Shown here: positions 53,187 through 61,807 of the stretch, one piece after another
Layout of the letters: every line of letters starts with the position of its first letter
Numbering within the stretch: position 1 is the stretch's first letter
Source: Asaccharospora irregularis DSM 2635
GTDB lineage: Bacteria > Bacillota > Clostridia > Peptostreptococcales > Peptostreptococcaceae
Direction: 5' to 3'
Assembly: GCF_900129815.1 (NCBI RefSeq)
Contig: NZ_FQWX01000007.1
Coordinates: 36,041-100,040, forward strand
Length of the DNA: 64,000 bases
Translations under genes and position numbers: made by a program
The notes under the pieces: model-generated
Told to the model about the DNA's origin: nothing
Seen by the model: the letters and a program-made list of their open reading frames with translations, nothing else
Databases searched by the model: none

Positions 53187-54116
53187 ATGTTAAAAAAATT
53201 AGATGAGATAGTACAAAAAGAAAATGTACTCATAGTAGAAGCCACGAACAGTAGGAAGCTTCCTAACTTACTTTGGGCACTAATATTATCTATTATAATA
53301 CTAATATCCGGGGGAATTATTGGAAATTTATTATTTAAACCTGTTTATAATTTACTAAACTCAAATCAAAATTTATCAGCCTATAAAGACTTTATTTTAA
53401 TTTTTATTCAGTTAATTAGCTGTATATTTACTTGTATGGTAGTGTTTTTTAGAGTTTCAGTGATTGAAAAAAGAAAAGTATCGTCAATTGGATTTTACAA
53501 AAACAATGCCTTAAAAAAATATATTTTTGGATTTTTTATAGGTCTACTTATGATGAGTTCAGTTGTTTTGATACTCCTAGCCTTAGGTTGTATAGAGGTT
53601 GGATCAAATACATCTCAGCCTACAGGTGCATCAGCTCTTATATCTGTACTTATAATCCTGATAGGTTGGATAATCCAAGGTGCAACTGAGGAAATCTTGA
53701 CTAGAGGTTGGCTTATGAATGTTTTAAGTGCAAAATACAATGTATGGATTGGTCTATTGACTTCTTCACTTTTCTTTTCATTTTTACATTTATTAAACCC
53801 TAGTGTTAATTATATTTCTTTAATAAATATAGCATTAGTCGGATTTTTCTTTGGTTTGTATGTGATAAAAAGTGGAGATTTATGGGGTGCCTGTGCTATA
53901 CACACAGCCTGGAATTTCGCCCAAGGAAATATATTTGGACTCCAAGTTAGCGGTATAAGTGTCAATGTCGGCACTCTAGTAGATTTAAATTTAGTAGGAA
54001 ATGAGCTTATCACAGGTGGAGAATTCGGACCTGAAGCTGGACTTTGTGCTACACTAATCTTGATAATTTCAATACTGGTATTAATTTATATACCTAAAAA
54101 TAAATTCGAATTATGA
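53187..54116 (+). CDS. CPBP-family intramembrane metalloprotease
   Basis: This 309-residue protein with about eight transmembrane helices belongs to the CAAX-protease/bacteriocin-processing (Abi/CPBP) family. The signature motifs are present: EEILTRGW (Glu168, Glu169, Arg173), FFSFLHLLNP (His201) and AIHTAWNFAQG (His239 region), which form the metal site inside the membrane. Substrates in bacteria are mostly unknown; some members give bacteriocin self-immunity, but no bacteriocin gene is seen here. AAAAGGAG precedes the ATG. It is monocistronic, in opposite orientation to its neighbours. Confidence 0.9.
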   Translation: MLKKLDEIVQKENVLIVEATNSRKLPNLLWALILSIIILISGGIIGNLLFKPVYNLLNSNQNLSAYKDFILIFIQLISCIFTCMVVFFRVSVIEKRKVSSIGFYKNNALKKYIFGFFIGLLMMSSVVLILLALGCIEVGSNTSQPTGASALISVLIILIGWIIQGATEEILTRGWLMNVLSAKYNVWIGLLTSSLFFSFLHLLNPSVNYISLINIALVGFFFGLYVIKSGDLWGACAIHTAWNFAQGNIFGLQVSGISVNVGTLVDLNLVGNELITGGEFGPEAGLCATLILIISILVLIYIPKNKFEL

Positions 54117-54146
54117 TAACTTAAAAATTTCCTATTCATTATAAAA

Positions 54147-54201
54147 AAGAGGAATATTCTAGTAGTCTGGCAAATAGCCCAAACTAAAGAATATTCCTCT
54201 T
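54147..54201. terminator. bidirectional terminator between the CPBP gene and the ABC operon
   Basis: A 14-bp perfect stem (54147-54160 with 54188-54201) encloses 27 bases that can fold further. A runs on the left and T-rich sequence on the right serve both directions. Confidence 0.8.
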
Positions 54202-54286
54202 AATTTTATTACTTTTTTTATTTTTATTTTATTATTTTTAATTAATTAAAGTAATCAAGATAATTACATAATTTTATATACTATTT

Positions 54287-55309
54287 TCATCTAAAATAAA
54301 CCTCATTTTTAGGTGAAAATGATACTTTTATCAAATCATTTTCATTGTATAAGTTATTATCGCAAGTGGCCTTCAATATACTATCCTTGATTTTTATATT
54401 GTAATAAGTCTTCTCACCTGCATATCTCTTTTTTAGAATTTTACCTTCTACTCCTTCATCAGAATCTACCGGCTTTAGTTCTAAGTCCTCTTTAGATATC
54501 ATAACCTCAACAGATCCTAAATCCTCTTTTATATTAGATTTAAAATTTATCAACTCACTCTTAAATAGCCCATTTTGTAAAGTTCCTCTTATATAGTTTC
54601 TTTCACCAAATATATTTGCAACTTCTTTGCTATTTGGCCTTTCATATAGATTATTTGGAGTATCAAACTGCTTTATTTGTCCACCGACCATTACTGCTAC
54701 CTTGTCACTCATCATAAGTGCTTCCTCTTTATCATGCGTAACTAAAATTGTAGTTATTCCGGTCTTTTTTTGAATAGAAAGAACAAAATCCCTCATTTCA
54801 CCTCTTAAGTTTATATCCAAATTTGAAAAAGGTTCATCCAAAAGTAATATTCTAGGGTTTACTGCCAAAGCTCTTGCTATTGCTACTCTTTGTCTTTGTC
54901 CTCCAGATAATTCTGATGGATAACTATTTTTGTATTCCTCTAGTCTTACCAATTCCAAAAGCTCTAAAACCCTTTTTTGTCTTATGGACTTTTTTACCTT
55001 CCTCATTTTCATTCCGAATTCTATATTTTCATATACATTCATATGTGGAAATAATAAATAATCCTGAAATACTATGACAGCATCCCTTTTTTCTGTGGGT
55101 ATATCTAGTGCCGACTCTCCATTAAAAAGTATATCTCCACTATCAGGCTTTAAAAGGCCAGCAATCAGCTTTAATGTAGTGCTCTTCCCACAACCTGATA
55201 ATCCTAACAGTGAAATAATTTCACCATCATTTACCTGTAAGTTTATATTATCTAGTATTTTCTTATCTCCAAAATACTTTGTCAAGTTAACGAGATTAAC
55301 TGATGACAT
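54287..55309 (-). CDS. ABC transporter ATP-binding protein (YnjD/PotA-like)
   Basis: This 340-residue ATPase has Walker A GLSGCGKST (36-44), the Q-loop VFQDYLLFPHMNVYE, the signature LSGGQRQRVAIARALA, Walker B RILLLDEPFSNLD and the switch histidine LVTHDKEEA. The last 90 residues (ERNYIRGTLQNGLF onward) form a small TOBE-like regulatory domain. It belongs to the CUT1/polyamine-iron-thiamine importer class. The ATG at 55307-55309 follows AAGGAG. It is the last gene of an eight-gene operon and energises the two permeases encoded just upstream, the counterpart of E. coli YnjD. Confidence 0.92.
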   Translation of the reverse strand: MSSVNLVNLTKYFGDKKILDNINLQVNDGEIISLLGLSGCGKSTTLKLIAGLLKPDSGDILFNGESALDIPTEKRDAVIVFQDYLLFPHMNVYENIEFGMKMRKVKKSIRQKRVLELLELVRLEEYKNSYPSELSGGQRQRVAIARALAVNPRILLLDEPFSNLDINLRGEMRDFVLSIQKKTGITTILVTHDKEEALMMSDKVAVMVGGQIKQFDTPNNLYERPNSKEVANIFGERNYIRGTLQNGLFKSELINFKSNIKEDLGSVEVMISKEDLELKPVDSDEGVEGKILKKRYAGEKTYYNIKIKDSILKATCDNNLYNENDLIKVSFSPKNEVYFR

Positions 55310-55388
55310 CTTAATTCTCCTTTTTGTACCTAGTCTATTATCTACCAATTATATTTTACGAAAATTCTATCTAAACACTTCTATAAAT

Positions 55389-56189
55389 TTATAAAAATAA
55401 AGAGTTATCTTCGTTATTACCGTATCTTTTCTTTATACTATTTTCTATCAATATTAAAACCACAACACCTACTATTAAAAACACCATACTATATAAAGAT
55501 GCAATTGTTCTGTCTCCACTTTGGATGTAGGCAAGCATAATCATTGGATATGTAATTATACTTCCACCACCTATAAGCAGCGTCAAAAAATACTGGCTAA
55601 ATGAAATTATAAAACACATACTAGATGCACCTATTATTCCAGGCAATATAAGTGGTAGGGTAACATATCTAAAAGTATTTATCTTATTTGCACCTAACAT
55701 CTTAGATTGTAGCTCTAAATTGTTTCCAACCAGTTTATATACATCTCCTATTATCCTAATTGCATATGGAATACACGGCAAGATACTTATAATAACTACT
55801 CCCATCAGTGTATTTGCAAGTCCTAATCTAATAAATATTATCTGTATTCCCATAGCTACAGAAATCAAAGGAATTATCACAGGGGATAGTATTAGCATCT
55901 TAAAAAAATTCTTCCCCCTAAACTCATAAAACTCCATAGCCTTTGCTGCTGGAATACTTATTAGAACAGTTATCAAAACTACAATAAGAGATATAAATAT
56001 ACTATTTAATAGTGTTTCTAAACTATCGGGACTTATAATATATTCAAATCCTCTAAAAGAATAATTTTGTGGAAGAAGATGTGGAAATGGCCACGAAGTA
56101 GTAAATCCCCACATCACTAATAAAAGAAGTGGAGATATAAATATTATGAAAATCATATCTAAAATTAAATTTTTTAAATTCTTCCTCAT
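55389..56189 (-). CDS. ABC transporter permease (second half of YnjC-like)
   Basis: This 266-residue membrane protein with six transmembrane helices contains the EAA loop that docks with the ATPase: LGANKINTFRYVTLPLILPGI. It begins with the basic cytoplasmic tail MRKNLKNLILD and a long first helix. GGTGG precedes the ATG. It is 11 bases after the first permease gene and 79 before the ATPase gene. In E. coli the equivalent YnjC is a single fused protein of about 511 residues; here the two halves are separate genes. Confidence 0.9.
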   Translation of the reverse strand: MRKNLKNLILDMIFIIFISPLLLLVMWGFTTSWPFPHLLPQNYSFRGFEYIISPDSLETLLNSIFISLIVVLITVLISIPAAKAMEFYEFRGKNFFKMLILSPVIIPLISVAMGIQIIFIRLGLANTLMGVVIISILPCIPYAIRIIGDVYKLVGNNLELQSKMLGANKINTFRYVTLPLILPGIIGASSMCFIISFSQYFLTLLIGGGSIITYPMIMLAYIQSGDRTIASLYSMVFLIVGVVVLILIENSIKKRYGNNEDNSLFL

Positions 56190-56200
56190 GATTCTACCAC

Positions 56201-57061
56201 CTATAATTTATATTTATAAAATTTTTCAAATACTCTGTTGTATACAATAAGTAATACAAAGCTTATTAAAGATAATGTTACATTCATAACCATTGCATCT
56301 GGTCTTTGAAATAAATCTGAGCTTGAATAACTCAAATAAGCTTGAACTGCTAGTGTCTTCGGAGTGGACGGTCCAATTAAAAAAGGAACCTCAAAAGATC
56401 CAAAAGCAAATGCAAATAACATAATAAATGCAGATATTATACTTGGCATAGCAAGAGGTAGGATTATATACCTAAAACTTTGAAGCTTATTTGCTCCTAG
56501 GTTTATTGCTACACTTTCCAGCTTATCGCTCATATTTCTTAGAATATTGTAAGTTGTAATCGTAGTATAAGGGATACCCTTCCACAAATAAACCATGATT
56601 ATTCCTATACCACCCTGATCAGATACTATAGATATAAATTGTGATGAGGTATCTATTATATTTAACTTATATAACACCCTCGAAACCATACCACTTTGAG
56701 AAAAAGTTATAAACATCAAAAGAACAACAACTATATGTGGAACTACAATAGGAGTATTTAAAATTAACCTTCTAAATTTAGAGAATTTTTCCTTCATAAG
56801 TACATAAGATAGCCAGACCCCTAAAATTACTGATAAAGATGCCGATATAAATGATGTCTTTAATGTAAATAGGAGAGACTTTAAGAAAGTCGTATTCCTT
56901 AAAACCTCTCTATAATAATCAAATGTTAACTCTGTAAGCCCTATCTGTGGAAAGTATCCTAAGCTTTGTGCAATACAATTAATTACCCCCACACCCATTA
57001 CCCCCAGTAATATTATAGTTACTGGGAGTAGTAATAAGTATGGTTTTAACTTATTTTTCAC
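56201..57061 (-). CDS. ABC transporter permease (first half of YnjC-like)
   Basis: This 286-residue six-helix permease has the EAA motif LGANKLQSFRYIILPLAMPSI. A large outward loop after helix 1 (CIAQSLGYFPQIGLTELTF) is typical of the PotB/CysT type. The start is GTG (57059-57061), which overlaps the end of the binding-protein gene by 11 bases, so translation is probably coupled. The partner permease follows 11 bases later. With the lipoprotein and ATPase it completes one importer; the substrate is unknown. Confidence 0.9.
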   Translation of the reverse strand: MKNKLKPYLLLLPVTIILLGVMGVGVINCIAQSLGYFPQIGLTELTFDYYREVLRNTTFLKSLLFTLKTSFISASLSVILGVWLSYVLMKEKFSKFRRLILNTPIVVPHIVVVLLMFITFSQSGMVSRVLYKLNIIDTSSQFISIVSDQGGIGIIMVYLWKGIPYTTITTYNILRNMSDKLESVAINLGANKLQSFRYIILPLAMPSIISAFIMLFAFAFGSFEVPFLIGPSTPKTLAVQAYLSYSSSDLFQRPDAMVMNVTLSLISFVLLIVYNRVFEKFYKYKL

Positions 57062-58274
57062 TTTCTAGGACCTCTTCTGTCCATATTTTTTCTATTATTG
57101 GAACTAATCCAGCCTTTAACTCTGGAACTGATTTTTCTATTTTCACAGTTTCACTGAATTTCTTTTTGTCTTCACTAGATACTTTGTCCATATCTAAAAC
57201 TGTACTATCTCCCCAGTTTTTAGTATCCGTTTTTGCACCTTGTGCATCTGTGCTTGTCAAGAAATCTATAAGAACCATAGCACCAGCTTGATTTTGTGAA
57301 TTTTGAGGTATAGCCAAGAAATGGGTATTACTTATATTTCCTTTATCAAATTCTAAAACTTTTGTATCCTTGTTGAATTCTCCACTATCTATTCTTCCCA
57401 ACAATGTATTAGGTGAATAAGTCATTGTAAAGTAAACCTCTCCATCTGAATACATATTATCTAATTGAGATATAGTTGAAGGGTATGTTTTTCCCTCTTT
57501 CCATAAATAAGGTTTTATTTCATTTAAGTAGTCTATAGCTGGTTGTATAGCTTTTTTAACTTCCTTTTCATCTTCTGGTAGGTTCGCTACATTTTCATAT
57601 CCAACTATATCGTATATAACATTTCTTACAAAAGCACTAGCAGTAAAATCTGGTAAAGCTGGATAAGTAAATTTACCTGGGTTAGCTTCAACAACTTTCT
57701 TTAAATCCTCTGTATTAACTATTTCACTCTTTACTTTAGATGTATCTACTACAACAGCGAATTGGGCTTTCCCCCAAGGAGCTTCCATTCCATCTACTTT
57801 TGTTCCAAAATCTGTAATCATATCTTCTGAAGTTGTATCTATGTATTTTTTATAGTTTGGAAGTTTTTCTACAAATGGTCCAAATAAAAGTTCATTATCC
57901 TTTGCTGTCTTGAAGTTTTCTCCATTTATCCAAACAACATCTATTTTACCTTTAGAATTTTTAACTTGCTTTTCTGAAAGCATTTGATTCATTATATTTT
58001 CTATGTCCATACCAACTCTTTTTACAGTTATATCATATTCTTCTTTCATTGTCGGTACAACATAAGAATCAAACCATTTATTCATTACCTCATTTCCACC
58101 ATATCCGTAGAAATTAACAGTACTACCCTTAGCCGTTTCTAAAATCTCATCGTAACTACTATTAAGTATTTTTTTGGCCTCATTAGAAGCTTCGCTTTCT
58201 TTTGCTGGTTTTGAGCACCCTACTAAGCTGATAACTAACATCACACATAGTATCAATGATAATCTTTTTTTCAT
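57051..58274 (-). CDS. ABC transporter substrate-binding lipoprotein (YnjB-like)
   Basis: This is a 407-residue binding protein with a lipoprotein signal peptide ending in LVGC (Cys20). After it comes a type II periplasmic-binding fold: TVNFYGYGGNEVMNKWFDS, IDVVWINGENFKTAKDN, EAPWGKAQFAVVVDTSKVK and TMTYSPNTLLGRIDSGEF. The WINGENF stretch and overall layout match E. coli YnjB rather than spermidine- or iron-binding proteins. The ligand is not established for any member. AAGGAG precedes the ATG. It lies 14 bases downstream of a TVP38/TMEM64 gene and overlaps the first permease gene. Confidence 0.88.
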   Translation of the reverse strand: MKKRLSLILCVMLVISLVGCSKPAKESEASNEAKKILNSSYDEILETAKGSTVNFYGYGGNEVMNKWFDSYVVPTMKEEYDITVKRVGMDIENIMNQMLSEKQVKNSKGKIDVVWINGENFKTAKDNELLFGPFVEKLPNYKKYIDTTSEDMITDFGTKVDGMEAPWGKAQFAVVVDTSKVKSEIVNTEDLKKVVEANPGKFTYPALPDFTASAFVRNVIYDIVGYENVANLPEDEKEVKKAIQPAIDYLNEIKPYLWKEGKTYPSTISQLDNMYSDGEVYFTMTYSPNTLLGRIDSGEFNKDTKVLEFDKGNISNTHFLAIPQNSQNQAGAMVLIDFLTSTDAQGAKTDTKNWGDSTVLDMDKVSSEDKKKFSETVKIEKSVPELKAGLVPIIEKIWTEEVLESEK

Positions 58275-58288
58275 ATTAATGTCTCCTT

Positions 58289-59032
58289 CTAATTATTTTT
58301 GTGTTTTTCATTCCAAATCTTTTTTATAAGATAAATTAATATACTGATAGCAAATAGTGTAAGTATTCCCATCATCATTAACTTAGCTCCACCTGTAAGC
58401 ATTCCACCTACGTATGAATAAACTATTGTAGCTGGAAGTTGTCCTAATCCAGTAGCAACAAAAAAGGACAAGAATCCCATAGATGTAAGGCCTGCTGCGT
58501 AACTTACCAAGTCAAAAGACATAAATGGAAGTAATCTCGCTATTAATATAGTATGTCTTCCGTATTTTTCAAAAAACTCGTCTATATTATCTAAAGCAAA
58601 CTTACTAGTTAACTTTTCTACTGTATCTCTCCCTAAGAATCTAGCTATATAAAAACAAATTAATGCTCCTACCATAGCACTTATCCAAGAAAGTATTGCA
58701 CCATTTACCCAGCCAAATAATGCAGCATTGGCAAAAGTTATCAAAAACGCTGGAAGTGGTGCTGCCACTGACTGTAAAATCATAAGCAGAAATGATACTA
58801 TTGGAGCCCATATCCCAAATGATAGTATGTACTCTTTTAGTCCTTCTAAATCCAAAGTTGTTAAATATAGGATAACTTTGTTTATAGTATTATTTACTTG
58901 AGGTACAAAAGTATAAATACATCCTAATAATACGATTAATGCCAGTGTAATCCAGAATGGTTTCTTTAATTTCCTTGAATTCGTTGAGTTCTTTTTTTTG
59001 TTATTATGTTGTTTTTTTATAATAATACACAT
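58289..59032 (-). CDS. TVP38/TMEM64 (VTT-domain) membrane protein, second copy
   Basis: This 247-residue polytopic protein of the DedA/VTT superfamily has the diagnostic re-entrant core GWVNGAILSWISAMVGALICFYIARFLGRD, with SAMVGALICFYIARFLGRD the most conserved part, and RHTILIARLLPFMSFDLVSY. Eukaryotic relatives (TMEM41B, VMP1) scramble lipids, and bacterial DedA proteins move lipid carriers; the role of this subfamily is unknown. The apparent ATG abuts an AAAAGG with almost no spacer, so the true start is uncertain within the first 20 lysine- and asparagine-rich residues. It is 14 bases upstream of the binding-protein gene. Confidence 0.88.
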   Translation of the reverse strand: MCIIIKKQHNNKKKNSTNSRKLKKPFWITLALIVLLGCIYTFVPQVNNTINKVILYLTTLDLEGLKEYILSFGIWAPIVSFLLMILQSVAAPLPAFLITFANAALFGWVNGAILSWISAMVGALICFYIARFLGRDTVEKLTSKFALDNIDEFFEKYGRHTILIARLLPFMSFDLVSYAAGLTSMGFLSFFVATGLGQLPATIVYSYVGGMLTGGAKLMMMGILTLFAISILIYLIKKIWNEKHKNN

Positions 59033-59053
59033 CCTTTTAAATTTTATATAGTT

Positions 59054-59635
59054 TTATAATATCTTTCTAGCCTCTAAAAATCTCTGAGCTGCTGTTATTA
59101 ATACAATAGCAGAAAATAAGTTTATTGTTATCCTCAAATACATAGGAAATAAAATCATAATTGAGAAAAGTATAAAACCCTCGCTCCTTTCAGCTAATCC
59201 TGCTTGATAATAAAAAGATTTCATTCCTTTTTTTTCAGTCAATGCCCCTACTGTCAAAAATATAGTCATGGACATAAGTATACTAGCTAGTAATATTATT
59301 AAATTCATCCTCATATCAACAAATTTTATACCAATAGCCAATATAATACCTATTTCAACTATTCTATCAAACGTAATATCCATCAATGTTCCTACAGCTG
59401 AAGATTGCTTACTTTTTCTGGCCATGGATCCATCCACTGCATCTAAATACCCTGAAAGCCATAATGATATTACAGCCATGATACCCATATCAAGATATAT
59501 AAACACAGATACCCCAATACCTATTAAAAGCGCCAATAATGTAACCTGATTTGGAGTTAACTTTAGTCTCAGGAAAAAATCAGCACCTCCTTCTATTATC
59601 CCGTTTACATATTTTCTAGCGTGCGTATCTAACAT
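59054..59635 (-). CDS. CDP-alcohol phosphatidyltransferase family protein (YnjF-like)
   Basis: This 193-residue membrane enzyme contains the complete family motif D-x2-D-G-x2-A-R-x8-G-x3-D-x3-D, from Asp65 (DAVDGSMAR) to Asp90 (GTLMDITFD), so it should be catalytically competent. About five or six transmembrane helices follow. Such enzymes join an alcohol (glycerol phosphate, inositol phosphate, serine) to CDP-diacylglycerol. The N-terminus DTHARKYVNGIIEGGADFF resembles YnjF of E. coli, whose acceptor is unknown. GGAGG precedes the ATG. It lies between the two TVP38/TMEM64 genes. Confidence 0.9.
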   Translation of the reverse strand: MLDTHARKYVNGIIEGGADFFLRLKLTPNQVTLLALLIGIGVSVFIYLDMGIMAVISLWLSGYLDAVDGSMARKSKQSSAVGTLMDITFDRIVEIGIILAIGIKFVDMRMNLIILLASILMSMTIFLTVGALTEKKGMKSFYYQAGLAERSEGFILFSIMILFPMYLRITINLFSAIVLITAAQRFLEARKIL

Positions 59636-59652
59636 TTGTCAACCTCCTAGCC

Positions 59653-60363
59653 CTATTTGTCGATGTCATAGCCTTCACTTTTCTTTGAATTTAAGAATTT
59701 TTTCTTGAGTACCATAGATGTAAATAAAAGTAATATCAAAGCTGCAATAGAAGCATAAAAGCTACTACTACCTATATCAACAGACTTCGCTCCTATATTT
59801 GTAAAAACCAATATACCAGGTATAGTACCTAAAACTGTTGCAATAGCAAAATCTCTGTACTTTATAGATGTAAATCCTGCTCCATAACTTATAACGTCAA
59901 ATGGAAACAGTGGTATAAGTCTAAGTAAAAATACTATCGTAAACCCTTTTTCATTTATCATGTTCTCAATATTGTCCAGCTTGTCCTTTGTTAGTTTCTT
60001 TACAACATCTCTACCAAAGTACCTTGATATATAAAAAGATATCGTTCCTCCTATCAATGCACCTATAGTTGTAAAAATATATCCTTTGGCCAACCCAAAA
60101 ATTAATCCTCCAGAAATAGCTATTATTGAATCTGGAAAAAGAGTCAATGGTACTAAAGCAAAAATTAGTATATACACTACAGGGGCAAGTCCACCAAAAC
60201 CTTCTACATAACTTTGTATTTCCTTTATTCCTATATTCATCCTTGATATTTTATATATCAAAAAAACAATCGCTCCGACAACCCCTACACTTAATGTGTA
60301 TTTAATTATATTTTGATGAAATTTCTTTGTATTAACTTTTTCATTATCACTATTTTGTATCAT
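59653..60363 (-). CDS. TVP38/TMEM64 (VTT-domain) membrane protein, first copy
   Basis: This 236-residue relative of the protein at 58289-59032 has the same core: GLAKGYIFTTIGALIGGTISF, FYISRYFGRDVVKKL and IVFLLRLIPLFPFDVISYGAGFTSI. The first 25 residues are cytoplasmic and polar, followed by six hydrophobic segments. GGAGGGG precedes the ATG. It overlaps the 3' end of the Fe-S protein gene by 14 bases, indicating coupled translation. Two VTT proteins per operon also occur in E. coli (YdjX and YdjZ), which suggests they work as a pair. Confidence 0.9.
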   Translation of the reverse strand: MIQNSDNEKVNTKKFHQNIIKYTLSVGVVGAIVFLIYKISRMNIGIKEIQSYVEGFGGLAPVVYILIFALVPLTLFPDSIIAISGGLIFGLAKGYIFTTIGALIGGTISFYISRYFGRDVVKKLTKDKLDNIENMINEKGFTIVFLLRLIPLFPFDVISYGAGFTSIKYRDFAIATVLGTIPGILVFTNIGAKSVDIGSSSFYASIAALILLLFTSMVLKKKFLNSKKSEGYDIDK

Positions 60364-61492
60364 TTTTCCCCTCCATTTCTCTCTTAAGTTTATACCTATT
60401 TGCCCATTTTCCCAGAAAAGACACTTCTCTTTGAGTAAACTTTTTCTTATTTATAACATCATCATTAAAAATAAAATCTAATACATGAAGTGTTGATTTC
60501 CCACAACTAAGCATAGACTCGCAACAGGACTCACAGTAGGTCACAATATTATCTGTCTTTGCCTCACTGGCTCTCTTATTGGTTTGCCTTACAGAAATTT
60601 CACTATTTGTAACTCTAACCATTCCACCTGAACCACAGCACTCTGTGTTTCCTCTATTATTGTCAAACTCAGCAATATTAACTCCAAGAGAATTGAGTAT
60701 ACTTCTTACATCTTTATGTATTTCTACTTCTTCTCTTATTGGGCATGGATCGTGAAGTGAAAATTGTATGTCTAAGTCTTTATAATGATTTTCTAAAGAC
60801 TTCGTTACACCGTACTTGTTAATAACACTCCATATAGGTGTAACTACTAAGCCAGGGCTGTTTCTTTTTATTGTGTTAAAACAATTGGGACAGGCAACTA
60901 TAACTTCCGATATTTCATTGTTTTTAAAAAGCTTGTCTACCTCAGAATAATATTTTTCAAATTTACTGCTATCACCTATATCCAAAGTTGGCTTTCCACA
61001 ACACCCAAACACTATAGATATATCCTCTATATGTTCTTTTAGATATTCATAGGTTTTCATCACTAATTCTCTACTATAACTTGAAAGGCTACACCCCGGG
61101 AAAAATATTTTTTGGCTACCTTTGTCTATAAACCCCTTAGAAAATACTGGGGAGAAACTACTTTTTTGATGGAATTTTATTTTATTATACCCTAAATCCT
61201 TTAATTCCTTAGGATTTTGCTTTGTAATTTCTGTCCTGATATCATAAAACATAGATTTTAAATCGATATCCTTTGGACAATTCGTCACACATGCATTGCA
61301 TAGCATACATGAAAATGGAATATTTTTATCTATCCCCTTTTCAGTATATATTGACTGCAATATACTTTTAGGAGAGTCTCCATATTCCTTCATCATCGGA
61401 CATATATTAAAACACTTCTTACAATCAACACAATCATTTTCATTTAGATTGACTTTCTCTAAAGTGTCTCTATTTAAACTTATCTTCTGCAT
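60350..61492 (-). CDS. CCG-domain iron-sulfur oxidoreductase (GlpC/HdrD-like)
   Basis: This 380-residue protein has an N-terminal bacterial ferredoxin domain with two [4Fe-4S] sites (Cys21, 24, 27, 31 and Cys62, 65, 68, 72). Two cysteine-rich CCG domains follow (FPGCSLSSYSRELVM, IVFGCCGKPTLD; then LHDPCPIREEVE and ECCGSGGMVRVT), which bind a noncubane cluster or zinc in heterodisulfide reductase, GlpC and LutA. It lacks transmembrane segments. AGGAGG precedes the ATG. As first gene of the operon it could supply electrons or receive them from a membrane lipid or quinone. E. coli has a different, smaller Fe-S protein (YdjY) at this place. Confidence 0.88.
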   Translation of the reverse strand: MQKISLNRDTLEKVNLNENDCVDCKKCFNICPMMKEYGDSPKSILQSIYTEKGIDKNIPFSCMLCNACVTNCPKDIDLKSMFYDIRTEITKQNPKELKDLGYNKIKFHQKSSFSPVFSKGFIDKGSQKIFFPGCSLSSYSRELVMKTYEYLKEHIEDISIVFGCCGKPTLDIGDSSKFEKYYSEVDKLFKNNEISEVIVACPNCFNTIKRNSPGLVVTPIWSVINKYGVTKSLENHYKDLDIQFSLHDPCPIREEVEIHKDVRSILNSLGVNIAEFDNNRGNTECCGSGGMVRVTNSEISVRQTNKRASEAKTDNIVTYCESCCESMLSCGKSTLHVLDFIFNDDVINKKKFTQREVSFLGKWANRYKLKREMEGKNDTK

Positions 61493-61712
61493 ACTTATTA
61501 ATCCTCCTAGCTAAAATTCCACCAGTTTTATCTACAAAAACCCATATAATATAAATTTTATATATATTTTTTTGCAGATTTATCCCTATATTCTATTATA
61601 CAAGTATATGCTCTTATATCCATAGTGCTTAATCAAAATATACTTTTTATAGAAAATATCGATATAACTCTTTATTTTATCGAAATTTTCTATTGTATAT
61701 ACAAACAAAGCT

Positions 61713-61728
61713 ATTGTACCAGTACAAT
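61713..61728. promoter_or_regulatory. 16-bp interrupted palindrome upstream of the ECF S component
   Basis: ATTGTAC-CA-GTACAAT, seven-base arms with a two-base centre, ends five bases before a -35-like element. Its position suits an activator or repressor site. The binding regulator is unknown. Confidence 0.55.
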
Positions 61729-61733
61729 TAGCA

Positions 61734-61762
61734 TTGCCTTTTAAACTGTAATGCAATAGAAT
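61734..61762 (+). promoter_or_regulatory. putative promoter of the ECF S component gene
   Basis: TTGCCT (61734-61739), a 17-base spacer and TAGAAT (61757-61762) lie 46 bases before the ATG. Confidence 0.5.
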
Positions 61763-61807
61763 TTATATATATGAATTTATTGGATTATAATTTTGGAGGA
61801 TTTTATT

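Larger units (their letters stand above)
61493..61807. other. divergent gene-free region between the Fe-S protein operon and the ECF S component
   Basis: The region holds the operator-like palindrome (61713-61728) and a promoter-like pair (61734-61762) facing the ECF gene. The left 200 bases are AT-rich and should contain the promoter of the eight-gene operon, but no clear -35/-10 pair or riboswitch is recognised. Confidence 0.5.
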
